Source: an uncultured Clostridium sp. (GTDB lineage: Bacteria > Bacillota > Clostridia > Peptostreptococcales > Peptostreptococcaceae). From it: a stretch of 25,560 nt of DNA. The stretch covers positions 1 through 25,560 of the forward strand of contig URRU01000005.1 in the NCBI GenBank assembly GCA_900550335.1, in the 5' to 3' direction. Both the position numbers and the translations under genes were made by a program. The notes below the pieces were generated by a model. It saw only the letters and a list, made by a program, of their open reading frames with translations, ran no database searches and was not told the DNA's origin. Positions 1 to 8,393 of this stretch are shown piece after piece; positions within the stretch are counted from its first letter, which is position 1, and each line of letters opens with the position of its first letter.

Positions 1-385
1 TTTGTCTTACTACACCAATTACAGTCTCAGAAGAAGGTATGTATTGCTTAGAGCTATCGAGCTTAGTTGAAGTAGTAATATTTAACTTATCTACTATATC
101 TTGTAGTATATCGTTATAATTTGTTAAACCTGTATATAATGATACAAATTTAACTATATTACCACATTCTCCTGTTCCATGATCTTTGAACAAAAGTTGT
201 TTTGTACGCTTACTATAATATATTCCAAAAGAAGGATTTTTATCCTTACGGAATGGACTATTATAAATAGCGCCTACTTTAAATTGTCCAAGATAGTGAG
301 TATATATATCATACTCTGTTACTTTAGATAAAATATAATCTAAAGTAATATTAGTAGGGGTTTTAACCCTTCTTTTGTCATACAT
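1..385 (-). CDS. DNA primase, DnaG-type, N-terminal part (runs off the window)
   Basis: Translating from the ATG at 385 gives 128 residues with no stop before the window edge. Residues 43-53 read SPFRKDKNPSF, followed by FKDHGTGECGNIVKFV (66-81). This is the pattern of the zinc-binding or zinc-finger-like N-terminal domain of phage DnaG-type primases: a Pro-Phe-Arg-x-Asp-x-x-Pro-Ser-Phe core, then a strand leading to a Gly-(Asp/Asn)-hydrophobic turn. Only one Cys is visible, so zinc binding may be lost. The TOPRIM catalytic domain would lie beyond the window. The gene sits downstream of polymerase, helicase and SSB, which suits a primer-synthesis role at the fork. Family is fairly sure; the exact primase class is not. 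Confidence 0.75.
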   Translation of the reverse strand, partial: MYDKRRVKTPTNITLDYILSKVTEYDIYTHYLGQFKVGAIYNSPFRKDKNPSFGIYYSKRTKQLLFKDHGTGECGNIVKFVSLYTGLTNYNDILQDIVDKLNITTSTKLDSSKQYIPSSETVIGVVRQ

Positions 386-403
386 AATATATGATTTTTA
401 TTG

Positions 404-463
404 TGGAATGTGTGGGAATCGAACCCACTACATTAGTATCTTTCCTTTTTTAAAGAACATTCC
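404..463 (-). ncRNA. Miniature tRNA-like element (about 60 nt)
   Basis: A perfect 7-bp acceptor stem (GGAATGT with ACATTCC) and a perfect T-arm (GTGGG, loop TTCGATT, CCCAC) are present, followed by a discriminator A. Only 28 nt lie between the acceptor strand and the T-arm, where a normal tRNA has about 42. Those 28 nt can form one 5-bp hairpin (TCTTT/AAAGA) and a 3-bp hairpin (TAC/GTA), so either the D-arm or the anticodon arm is missing and no anticodon can be assigned. It lies just upstream of the primase gene and just after a 10-bp hairpin (TATCCTATAG/CTATAGGATA). It could be a decayed tRNA, a processing signal or a tRNA mimic. CCA is not encoded. Confidence 0.6.
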
Positions 464-561
464 GTATATCCTATAGGCTCTCACACTATAGGATAAAATT
501 TGTTATTGTTTATTAATATAATAAATTATTTTTTACAGTTCTATGTTTGCACAGATTAACT

Positions 562-790
562 AAAAAAAAGAAAACCCTTGGTTCTATATTCAAGAGCGAC
601 TTGACCATCAACTCAGGCTCGAATTCTTATATAGTTAAGCAGAGAACAACAAAATTCTTTAAAAATATAAAGACTATAATTTTCTCTGAACTGTCAAGAT
701 AAATATGTATCATAGGACTTACACCTATCATTCATTACATCTCATCATTATACTTTAGGAATAGTATAATAGCTCTTTATGGCTTAACGT
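562..790 (-). ncRNA. Candidate structured small RNA ending in a terminator
   Basis: There is no gene in this gap. On the minus strand a chain of hairpins is visible: 747-770 (ATTATAC/GTATAAT arms), 712-728 (ATAGG/CCTAT around a 7-nt loop) and 640-688 (7-bp closing stem CAGAGAA/TTCTCTG with an inner CTTTA/TAAAG hairpin). It ends with a short hairpin at 570-584 (GAACC paired to GGTTTTC) followed by a run of eight T at 562-569, which reads as an intrinsic terminator. This could be a stand-alone small RNA or a structured 3' UTR of the gene at 793-1587. I do not recognise a known RNA family. Confidence 0.45.
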
Positions 791-792
791 TT

Positions 793-1587
793 CTAATCTA
801 CCTTGAATAATTCTTCAATTTGTTTCAATTTTGCATCAGCAGATTCTTTAGATAAACACTGACCATGATTAATTACTATATTTTCTTTTGTTTGCTCTAT
901 ATTAAGTGGTATAGCATGTCCCATTCCCCAGCCATTTTTGTAATGACCTTTTTGATGAGCAAACATATAATAACGAAAAAACCAAGGACTAATACCATTT
1001 AATATTAATCCTTTATTCATAGAATCTTCATGTTTCTTTAAACATACACGTACTTCATATATTACACCTGTTTCTTCTCTCCAGCTACCATAAGCATCTC
1101 TAGTAGAATCACAGGCATATATTGCAACTCTATATCCTATATTTTCAAGCATATCTACAATTTGTATAGCTGTATAGGCTTTATTAAGCATTTCTTTATA
1201 ACCTATGTTGCAATTTTCAGATATTACTACATATACATTTATAAGACGTCCACTTCCTATTCCATGAGTTTTTACTCGTTTTCTCATTGCTGGAAAACCT
1301 TCAAGTAATCTATCATAATTCATGTCATCTCCATCAAACTCGTCATAAGTATAACTACGTTTAGAACCTCCTAAATCAACATTTAATTCTATTTCTTTAA
1401 GACCATCTAAACCTTTAAGATAGCAATACTTACTCTTTTGTATATCATCTATAGATAATCCTCTAAAATCTTTTTCTTCAGTTTTTAAATGAGTGTTAAG
1501 ATCATTAGAATTTCCTTCTGGAGTAGGAGTAATTGCATCATTGTAAAAATCTGTAATGCTATCATAATTATATAATAATTCTTTCAT
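793..1587 (-). CDS. Putative VWA-like partner of the neighbouring AAA+ ATPase
   Basis: 264 residues. The N-terminal third is acidic and polar. From about residue 107 the sequence RLINVYVVISENCNIGY, a helix, then YRVAIYACDSTRDAYGSW has the strand-helix-strand rhythm of a von Willebrand A (Rossmann-like) domain. The metal-site DxSxS motif is absent at the expected place (VISENCN), so metal binding is doubtful. It starts 2 nt after the stop of the MoxR/CobS-like ATPase gene at 1590-2738. AAA+/VWA pairs next to each other are a known arrangement (MoxR with VWA proteins, CobS with CobT), and that context is the main argument for this call. Its job in the phage is unknown. Confidence 0.4.
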   Translation of the reverse strand: MKELLYNYDSITDFYNDAITPTPEGNSNDLNTHLKTEEKDFRGLSIDDIQKSKYCYLKGLDGLKEIELNVDLGGSKRSYTYDEFDGDDMNYDRLLEGFPAMRKRVKTHGIGSGRLINVYVVISENCNIGYKEMLNKAYTAIQIVDMLENIGYRVAIYACDSTRDAYGSWREETGVIYEVRVCLKKHEDSMNKGLILNGISPWFFRYYMFAHQKGHYKNGWGMGHAIPLNIEQTKENIVINHGQCLSKESADAKLKQIEELFKVD

Positions 1588-1589
1588 AA

Positions 1590-2738
1590 CTAACTAGATT
1601 TTTTTTTCGCAGGAGTTTCATCACTAGACTCCAACCATTGTTCTAATGTCTTTCTCTCATTTTCAGACCAATTTATAATTAGTCTTTGTTTCCAATCCAT
1701 AAAGTGATTATACTTAAGAGTATGACCAGCTTGAACCATACGAGTAGATATTACCTTACGTAAATTTGTTTCTTTAGCAAATCTACGTAAAGTATTTATA
1801 TAATCTACTACTTCAGAATCATACTGACTTTCATACTTAGCAGAATACGTAACTTCTACAATACCGCCAATAAAACGGTCTATAGTAGACGCATCTAATT
1901 GGTTATTTGCCACATATTGACGATCACACCCAAACCCAAATGTATTACTTGTGGCAATAATAATACAGTTCGGATGTCGATGAACTAAGCCCGTAGTAGT
2001 CTCAATTTCATCATTTGCTAACGCTGCATTAAGAATTTGCGCAACTGCTGGATCTAATGCCGTTATCTCGTCAATCAATATAATAGATGGTTTCGCATAA
2101 TACTCTCCAAATCGAGTAGATTCACGCGTCGGATACTTATAACCAATAAACTCGGTAGCTGATGTCCCTATACCACAGCTAATACATAGATATGGAATTT
2201 CCATCTCTTCTGCTATATTTCTAGCCATAGTACTCTTACCGCAACCGGCAGGACCAACCATCCATATATTCTTTATGCCAGCTTTGACAGTTCTACGTAA
2301 CTTCTCTTCTGGCTCTAGGTCAGTAAAATTGAATCCTAACCTTTTACTTTCCTCTAGATACTTTAGTCTTTCTGCTTCTTTTAGGTCTCTTTCATAAGTA
2401 TCTAATAAATTATTTATTTCTTGTTCTTTAAGTTTCTTATTTAAACTATTAATAATTTTAATACCTGTAAGAGAGGTTTTATATTCATTACCAAGATAGT
2501 CGACGAAAGTAAATTTACCATAGGAATCTTTAAGCATATAAAGATCCTTTCGTTGATTCAATCTTTTTTTCTTACCATTTTCTTTAATCGTAGTAGAAAT
2601 GGCAGCATAGATTACATCCCCTTCTTTAAGCTCGTCACGCTTTTTATCTACATTGATATTTTCAATCGTGTAGTTAGGATCTACTGTATCTATGTCTTTA
2701 TTAAAGAAATGTTTGTTTATGAATTTTGATAAACGCAT
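1590..2738 (-). CDS. AAA+ ATPase, MoxR/CobS-like
   Basis: About 382 residues from the start chosen here. Walker A GPAGCGKST, Walker B IILIDEI, a sensor 1 region ending IIIATSN, and a downstream arginine in DRF (arginine-finger candidate) are all visible and correctly spaced, as in MoxR/CobS (AAA_5) ATPases. An upstream ATG at 2786 is in frame but lies inside a terminator-like hairpin. The ATG at 2738 is preceded by the AT-rich leader AATCAATTTAAA that other genes here share, so 2738 is preferred. The C-terminus is Lys/Ser-rich. Neighbours are SSB upstream and a VWA-like protein downstream; a remodelling or chelatase-like motor is inferred, with the substrate unknown. Confidence 0.75.
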   Translation of the reverse strand: MRLSKFINKHFFNKDIDTVDPNYTIENINVDKKRDELKEGDVIYAAISTTIKENGKKKRLNQRKDLYMLKDSYGKFTFVDYLGNEYKTSLTGIKIINSLNKKLKEQEINNLLDTYERDLKEAERLKYLEESKRLGFNFTDLEPEEKLRRTVKAGIKNIWMVGPAGCGKSTMARNIAEEMEIPYLCISCGIGTSATEFIGYKYPTRESTRFGEYYAKPSIILIDEITALDPAVAQILNAALANDEIETTTGLVHRHPNCIIIATSNTFGFGCDRQYVANNQLDASTIDRFIGGIVEVTYSAKYESQYDSEVVDYINTLRRFAKETNLRKVISTRMVQAGHTLKYNHFMDWKQRLIINWSENERKTLEQWLESSDETPAKKKSS

Positions 2739-2762
2739 TTTAAATTGATTTTTAATTAGACA

Positions 2763-2808
2763 TAAAATAAACGAGAGTGCTTTCATTAGACTCTACTCAC
2801 ACTCTCGT
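2763..2808 (-). terminator. Intrinsic terminator after the SSB gene
   Basis: A 9-bp stem ACGAGAGTG/CACTCTCGT (2800-2808 with 2771-2779) is followed on the minus strand by TTTATTTT. A second small hairpin, GCCTA/TAGGC, lies just before it at 2821-2833. It probably ends the helicase-Sak4-SSB transcript, or attenuates reading into the AAA+ gene. It also contains the ATG at 2786, which argues against that ATG being the start of the AAA+ gene. Confidence 0.65.
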
Positions 2809-2854
2809 ATCGCTATATTAGCCTAGCGTAGGCATTTAATTTAAACCTTATTTA

Positions 2855-3466
2855 TTAAAATGGCAAATCGTTCAAATTACCTGTATTAAATGAAGTTGTT
2901 TCATTCTTAATTACACTATCAAGTGTATCTACAGGAGTTTCTACATCTGCTACAATAGGTTTTTCAAAATTGTCAATACCTAATTTAGCAATTGCAGAAG
3001 TCATACCATCGGGTAAGATCATAGGCTCAATAAACGTGTATTTTGCATATGAAGGCAAAGTAGTGTATCCTTTATTGTTATATACAATCTTTACTCTTAC
3101 TAACTTAGACTTATCTGCATTATTTAAATAGTTAACTACTTCCGTAGCAAACTCTTCAAATGTAGAACCATTGAAAATCAATTGTTCATCTTTATAAAAA
3201 CAAAGCAAAATTTGCATCATACGAGAAAATTGAGTATCTTCTTTCTTCTGTAATGCTGCTTCGTCCATACCTTCAAACTTCGTAGGTTTCCACTCAGTCT
3301 GAGTTAAGGTTGCCCCATCTTTTTCAAAGACAATTTCAAGAAACTTATTACCTGTAGGAGATTCTGCTAAACGTGCACTTTTTAATTGTACATTCTCATG
3401 AATGCCTGCAGGAATAAATCTAACGTCATTTTTTGTTATCTGTTGTGCTCTTTCTTTACTATACAT
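2855..3466 (-). CDS. ssb: Single-stranded DNA-binding protein (phage type)
   Basis: 203 residues. The N-terminal half (IHENVQLKSARLAES, KFLEIVFEKDG, TLTQTEWKPT) alternates strands as in an OB-fold, with the typical later segment LVRVKIVYNNKGYTTLPSYA. The C-terminus is low-complexity and ends NLNDLPF, which resembles the acidic tip (D-D-I-P-F) that bacterial SSBs use to bind partner proteins. It lies directly downstream of a Sak4-like ATPase (13 nt apart). Sak4 recombinases are known to occur beside an SSB in phages, so the two probably work together in strand annealing and in coating the fork. The assignment rests on the tail motif and context; overall identity to known SSBs cannot be judged by eye. 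Confidence 0.7.
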   Translation of the reverse strand: MYSKERAQQITKNDVRFIPAGIHENVQLKSARLAESPTGNKFLEIVFEKDGATLTQTEWKPTKFEGMDEAALQKKEDTQFSRMMQILLCFYKDEQLIFNGSTFEEFATEVVNYLNNADKSKLVRVKIVYNNKGYTTLPSYAKYTFIEPMILPDGMTSAIAKLGIDNFEKPIVADVETPVDTLDSVIKNETTSFNTGNLNDLPF

Positions 3467-3478
3467 ATCTTAATCTTT

Positions 3479-4219
3479 TTATTCTGGTAAATAAATTCTT
3501 TCCCAATGAGTAGTAATCTCATTGTTTTCATTACTTTCTGCAATTACTATGTTTTTTCCTCTTAAATGAGGAGCTCTTGCTTCGCGTACTGAGTTATCTC
3601 CACCTTCAAATGAAATATGAGTTTCATTCTTTTTTCGATAGACATAACCTACAGCATCTGCTTCACCACAAACAATATCACCTAGTCTTCCAACTAAATC
3701 TATTGCCATTTCTGTAAGCTCTTCACCATCCTTATTAATCATCTTATCTTTAGTATGACCAATAAGAATAAAGTTATCACATAATTCTTTAAACATAAAA
3801 ATTACTTTCTTTACTGCTTCTCGAAGATATAGATATCCAGATCCGTTAGGAAGCTGTCTTACATCATCTCCTTTAAAGGTTTTCCCCATAGGAGTTTGCC
3901 TATAAAGTGTAGCAGCATATGGTAAGCATATCTCTTCTAAGCGTGTTGCATTATCAATTGCAATATACCTATAAGGTTTTTTACCCGTCTCAGTAATTTT
4001 TTGACGTATTAGATTAGCAATTTCTCCTAAATCACTTACACTTCTTGCTTGAATAGAAAGAGCTTCAAGAAATTCTGAACCTCCTTCTAAGTCTATTATA
4101 AGACATCCTTCAAGCATAGAAAGTAATGTTGTTTTACCAGCTTTAGGTTTTCCAAAAAGTATTAAAAATCTAGGATTTTGTACTTTTGGCGTATTTTTTT
4201 CAGTTGGTAGTATTAACAT
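3479..4219 (-). CDS. Sak4-like / AAA_24 RecA-fold ATPase (recombination)
   Basis: 246 residues. Walker A is FGKPKAGKTT (residues ~23-32), followed by a strand CLIIDLEGGSEFL, a Walker B-like YIAIDNATR, and LIGHTKDK as a sensor strand. This order and the short length match phage RecA-core ATPases of the AAA_24 / Sak4 single-strand annealing group. The gene is followed by ssb, the usual Sak4 partner. It probably acts in recombination-dependent replication or end repair. A generic nucleotide-binding role cannot be excluded from sequence alone. Confidence 0.7.
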   Translation of the reverse strand: MLILPTEKNTPKVQNPRFLILFGKPKAGKTTLLSMLEGCLIIDLEGGSEFLEALSIQARSVSDLGEIANLIRQKITETGKKPYRYIAIDNATRLEEICLPYAATLYRQTPMGKTFKGDDVRQLPNGSGYLYLREAVKKVIFMFKELCDNFILIGHTKDKMINKDGEELTEMAIDLVGRLGDIVCGEADAVGYVYRKKNETHISFEGGDNSVREARAPHLRGKNIVIAESNENNEITTHWERIYLPE

Positions 4220-4250
4220 ATTAAATTTGTATTATGTAAAGTAAAAGTTA

Positions 4251-4799
4251 TTAGATATTAAGTTCTGCATTAATTTCAGTATTATTAATCATAATAATAA
4301 TGTTATTAATGATAGTTTTTTCTTCATCGTTGATCGTGTTAAAATAACTAAGATCATATTTCGGAATTAGTTTATAACCAACCTGGATGAAATTTCCATA
4401 CTCATTAACGGGAGTTCCATCTGCTAATCGAAAATCGTACAGAGGTTTATAATTACGTTTTGCTTTTGCATAATCGTCTAAACGTTTCATTGCAAGAGCA
4501 AACTGTGTTGCTAAATTATAATTTTCCACTTTTTCAGCAGGATAATATGGTGTAGCATATGGGCAATATTTGCAATCCACATACTTAGCAACGTCACACT
4601 TTGAAAATAAATCAGCACCAAAACGTATCTTGTTGTTCGGGCCAATGTACTGATAACTAAACGGAGTTTCCTCAGTATCAATACCGTCAATAACTAATTC
4701 TGGATAACTAGTAAGCAAACGCTTCAAAAGATAATTCTTATATTCACCAGTCGGATCACATTTTGCATTCGGAGTAGTTATTGTAAAAGTCTTTTTCAT
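4251..4799 (-). CDS. Unknown protein with a Cys cluster, replication operon
   Basis: 182 residues, family not recognised. A cluster CDVAKYVDCKYC (about residues 68-79) with a further Cys near the N-terminus could bind zinc or an iron-sulfur cluster. The remainder is mixed helix and strand, with a Lys/Arg-rich helix (MKRLDDYAKAKRNYK) suggesting nucleic-acid contact. Its ATG overlaps the TGA of the DnaB-like helicase gene (ATGA), so translation is coupled, and it lies just before the Sak4-like gene. A replication accessory role is inferred from position only. Confidence 0.5.
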   Translation of the reverse strand: MKKTFTITTPNAKCDPTGEYKNYLLKRLLTSYPELVIDGIDTEETPFSYQYIGPNNKIRFGADLFSKCDVAKYVDCKYCPYATPYYPAEKVENYNLATQFALAMKRLDDYAKAKRNYKPLYDFRLADGTPVNEYGNFIQVGYKLIPKYDLSYFNTINDEEKTIINNIIIMINNTEINAELNI

Positions 4800-5803
4800 A
4801 ATTTCAGCCTATTTTTATTGTTAAATACTACATTTTGCTGCATAGTAGTATTTCCTTCAGTTTCTATCAGATTACCATATTTAAGTTCATTGTCAAACTC
4901 TAATATACAAGGTTCTCCAGCATCTCTTACTTTAAGAAAATGTAGATATACCTTATTCTTCACAGGTAAGCGATTGACCCCATAACTTTGAATATTAAGT
5001 AATTCTGGACGTGATAATGCTATCACATAGTCACTTGCTTGGAATATAGCATCTGATGCAGCTAAATCACTACGCAACGGAAAATGCATAGATGGGTTAT
5101 TTATACGATCAGGCAATTCAATATTTCGATTCATCTGTGAAATCTGTATAATACTCGTATTAGATAATTTCTTTTTACGAATAAACATTTTCTGTAAATC
5201 TACTATTGTTCCACGTTCCGTATCTCCTTCAACTAATAAAGCATGGTCTAGGATAACAATTAACCATTTATCTTTGGCTATTGTTTCGTGGAAATAATCT
5301 ATAGTTTTTTCGATATTTTCGACAGTGCTAGGAGTATCTATATAATATATCTGATACTTCTTAATACGTTCTGCTTCTTCCCTTACTTTAGTAAATGTAG
5401 CATCATCTATACTGTCTTCTGCACTATATAATTCCGAGGTAGTGCGTCTTAATCGATTACTCAGTTTTCGACCTATTTGTCTATAACTAAGCATCTCAAA
5501 CGAAAAATCTAAAATTACAATTTCTTGATCTGTATTAAGATCAATTAAATCAGTTTCAAGCGTATTTGCAAATGCTGATTTACCAGATCCAGAACCTCCT
5601 GCAATTGTTAAAATCATGTTTGGTTCTAATCCTCCACAACAAACTCTATTGAACTTTTTCCATCTTGTTTTAAGAGGAATAATAGTTCTATCCTTTCTTG
5701 CTTGAATATAACTAACAGATTCATTAGTTACTTCAGCAATAGTCTTATACGGTAGTGTCTTAAATAACTGTTGCTCCATATAATTCTGCATTTTGTTGTT
5801 CAT
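4796..5803 (-). CDS. dnaB: Replicative DNA helicase, DnaB-like (SF4)
   Basis: 335 residues. Walker A is AGGSGSGKSAFA (about residues 68-79). The next motif ELVILDFSFEM-like segment (EIVILDFSFEM) matches the DnaB motif in which a Glu follows the second strand. Walker B is WLIVILDHALLV, and IIQISQMNR is the motif 3 glutamine sensor. Near the C-terminus FLKVRDAGEP matches the K-x-R-x-G arginine-finger region. The DnaB N-terminal helical domain is missing or reduced, as in many phage helicases. It overlaps the 3' end of the probable loader gene by 44 nt. It should unwind the replication fork 5' to 3' as a hexamer, working with the primase at the left edge. Confidence 0.88.
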   Translation of the reverse strand: MNNKMQNYMEQQLFKTLPYKTIAEVTNESVSYIQARKDRTIIPLKTRWKKFNRVCCGGLEPNMILTIAGGSGSGKSAFANTLETDLIDLNTDQEIVILDFSFEMLSYRQIGRKLSNRLRRTTSELYSAEDSIDDATFTKVREEAERIKKYQIYYIDTPSTVENIEKTIDYFHETIAKDKWLIVILDHALLVEGDTERGTIVDLQKMFIRKKKLSNTSIIQISQMNRNIELPDRINNPSMHFPLRSDLAASDAIFQASDYVIALSRPELLNIQSYGVNRLPVKNKVYLHFLKVRDAGEPCILEFDNELKYGNLIETEGNTTMQQNVVFNNKNRLKL

Positions 5804-6326
5804 TTATTTGCTCTTCGTAACATTCCCACTCATGTTGAGTAAGCCATTTCCACATAGTTTTCATATAACCTATTTTACCTGTCTGCAACTTATCATCTAT
5901 CTCATATCTTAAACAGGATAGAATATGCTCATGCATAGCTTTAGATTTACCGATAATACGGTTATATTCTTTTCTACATTTATTTACGTTAGACCTAAGA
6001 AAACCTCTAGTTCCATCTGGTCTTGTTACATAAATAGGAAATACTTCATAGAACTCATCAAACATACTCTGTTCATTCTTTTTAATGAAATCAAGTAGTT
6101 CTTTTGAAGGACTATAAATTTTATTATCGTCAGAAATAGTAACTACGATAATGTTACGTTGAATTAAGTCTTGTATTTCTTCTTCATTAACTCGGCTGAG
6201 AAGTTCATGAATGTCTTGATTATTTATTTGATTATCATTCAATACAAGGCTAATAAATACTAATTGATTAATTGATATACTAAATTTGTTTAATAGAGAT
6301 GTATCTAATTCTAGTATCATAAGCAT
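5760..6326 (-). CDS. Probable replication initiation / helicase-loader protein
   Basis: 188 residues. The N-terminal ~80 residues are helix-rich and read like a winged-helix replication module: SINQLVFISLVL, then NNQDIHELLSRV, then EEIQDLIQRNIIVV. After that comes FYEVFPIYVTRPDGTRGFLR, resembling the FYxxYPxxxGK segment at the C-terminal domain of phage replication and DnaD/DnaT-like loaders, then a helical C-terminus with WKWLTQHEWE. It sits directly between DNA polymerase and the DnaB-like helicase and overlaps the helicase gene, the classic place for a loader. No Walker motif is present, so it is not a DnaC-type ATPase. Confidence 0.6.
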   Translation of the reverse strand: MLMILELDTSLLNKFSISINQLVFISLVLNDNQINNQDIHELLSRVNEEEIQDLIQRNIIVVTISDDNKIYSPSKELLDFIKKNEQSMFDEFYEVFPIYVTRPDGTRGFLRSNVNKCRKEYNRIIGKSKAMHEHILSCLRYEIDDKLQTGKIGYMKTMWKWLTQHEWECYEEQINEQQNAELYGATVI

Positions 6327-6376
6327 TAAAGTTTATGACAATTTTATAAGAATTTGATACGATATGTTAGATTCTG

Positions 6377-8374
6377 TTAAAACAGTTCTAATTGTCTTGG
6401 TTGTAATTCTTCAATTATCTTAAGAGCTTCTCTAAGATAATATCTATAATTAATCTTACGCTCTTCTATTGGTTTATCGTCAAATTTATTTAGAAGAGTA
6501 ACACCAGATGCTGTTAGCATATTCTGATACTGTCTTGCAGAAGCCTTATATTTATGTTCTCCTACATATGGTTCAGTATATGTTATAATTTCACCTTCTT
6601 TGTGACCAGTATCTTTCCATTTCCATAAGTATCCACCATTGGTAGATGCATAGAAACGATTAGTTCTCTGTTGCTCCTCGTTCATATATTCAACATGCCA
6701 TTGTTTACCAGTCTTTTCAGACATTAAAAACTTTTTAATATCTTTACATTCCTTAATAGTTTGTTCAACCGGTATACCATCTACAAAGTACTTTATTATA
6801 GCTTCAGGAATTATCTTTGCAGATAGCCCTTTACCTAATAATACTTTAGTAATAAACATTCCTTTTGTTTTAATTAAATCAGAATTTTTAGTTTTTTGGT
6901 ATCCTTCTTTAACTGCTATATAATCATTAATAGCGTATTGGTACATAGCTTCAAAACGCTCTTCTTCAAGAGTAAGTTTAGTAAGTTGTTCCCAATTTCT
7001 ACAAATAGTGTTAACCTGTTGATAGTTATCTTTCTTAAGTAATACAAATAAACCATCTGTATTAGCTTGGATGATTCGGCATCCTACTTGTGTTAACTTT
7101 TCAGCTAACATAAGTAATAATAACTGTCCATTAATTCTAATTTTCATTACAGCTTCAGGGCTATAACAAAAATTATGTTCATTTTGTAAATTTCCTGATA
7201 AACCATTTAGAGCTAACTTTAATGTCTCATTCTTTACCTTATCTCCATTATGTTTTGCTTCTATTCTCTCATTTTTAATTTGAGAATATACTTCTAGAAA
7301 TTCAGGTCCTAAATGTTTAGGATAGAACCCATATTCAATTAACATACTTGGGTATAGAGATGCGACATCGATGTCTATAAGTATTTCATCTTCCTTAGGA
7401 ATAATTATTTCAGGATCATTCTTAGAATGAATTCCTCCTACTCCTACAGTATAACGTAAGCCTGCAAATACAAAGTTATTTTCATATCCTTTTCTACCTG
7501 GAGATACTATCTGATCTTTCATATCTTCTAGTACTCTATTTAGAATAGGACTATCATACTTAATAAACGGTAATATTACATCCTTTAAAGGAATATAATC
7601 CATTGGAGACCTTAAGTCTTTAATATCCCACCAAGTTAAACCTGTTTTTTCAAGATATTTCTGAGTTAAAATCTTCATTCCAATATTTACACCATCTTTA
7701 CTAAGTACTCTTACTCCATATTCGTCTTCAATAGCTATACGTAAATCAACTGCATCTTTGCATCTATTTAATAATTCTGAAGTAGATTCAATATCATTGA
7801 TATTATAATCTATCATAGAGTCAAAATCTTCTAAAGGAAGCGGTTTAGTCCAATCACATACAAATTCCTGTACATTAGGATATTGCATTGTTACTTGGAT
7901 TTCCTTTAAACCTACTCTAAGCTTATTAGAATATAACATAGTAAGAATATCAAAAGTATCAAACCATATTTGATACTTCCAATGTTTCCATGCATCTATA
8001 TTATCTTCTTTAGAAGTAGTAATAGTCTTACTTAAGTTGAATATAGAACTACAAATAGTAAATACATTGTGATTCATTAAAGTATCCTCATATTCAATTA
8101 TATAATTGATTATTGGATTATCATAATGCAGATTATTATAACCACAGAATATAATATTAGATTCTATTTGTCTAGTTGTAGTATAATATTCTCCCCAAGT
8201 AATATACTTATTTACCTGTTTAAAGAATTTAACTAATTCTCTTAGTTGATTTTTTCTTTCTGATATTTCAAATTTATAAATAGTATTTGTTTCTGTGTCT
8301 TTTACAGAACAATGAAAGATGTTTTGAAATACTTCGATATCGAATACAAATACCGCTTTTCCACGTATTTGCAT
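6377..8374 (-). CDS. DNA polymerase, family B, with 3'-5' exonuclease
   Basis: 665 residues. The exonuclease motifs are VFDIEVFQN (Exo I), CGYNNLHYDNPI (Exo II) and MIDYNINDIEST (Exo III, YxxxD). The polymerase motifs are DIDVASLYPSM (motif A), KLALNGLSGNLQN (motif B, with SG in place of YG) and QANTDGLFV (motif C, with Asn replacing the first Asp of DTD). The protein is short for family B and has the palm layout of phage polymerases. It ends RQLELF, which fits the QLxLF beta-clamp-binding peptide, implying use of the host sliding clamp. It heads the replication operon and is preceded by tRNA-Arg. The family is clear; the Asn in motif C is worth checking. Confidence 0.9.
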   Translation of the reverse strand: MQIRGKAVFVFDIEVFQNIFHCSVKDTETNTIYKFEISERKNQLRELVKFFKQVNKYITWGEYYTTTRQIESNIIFCGYNNLHYDNPIINYIIEYEDTLMNHNVFTICSSIFNLSKTITTSKEDNIDAWKHWKYQIWFDTFDILTMLYSNKLRVGLKEIQVTMQYPNVQEFVCDWTKPLPLEDFDSMIDYNINDIESTSELLNRCKDAVDLRIAIEDEYGVRVLSKDGVNIGMKILTQKYLEKTGLTWWDIKDLRSPMDYIPLKDVILPFIKYDSPILNRVLEDMKDQIVSPGRKGYENNFVFAGLRYTVGVGGIHSKNDPEIIIPKEDEILIDIDVASLYPSMLIEYGFYPKHLGPEFLEVYSQIKNERIEAKHNGDKVKNETLKLALNGLSGNLQNEHNFCYSPEAVMKIRINGQLLLLMLAEKLTQVGCRIIQANTDGLFVLLKKDNYQQVNTICRNWEQLTKLTLEEERFEAMYQYAINDYIAVKEGYQKTKNSDLIKTKGMFITKVLLGKGLSAKIIPEAIIKYFVDGIPVEQTIKECKDIKKFLMSEKTGKQWHVEYMNEEQQRTNRFYASTNGGYLWKWKDTGHKEGEIITYTEPYVGEHKYKASARQYQNMLTASGVTLLNKFDDKPIEERKINYRYYLREALKIIEELQPRQLELF

Positions 8375-8393
8375 ATTATTAAAGTTTAGTTAG

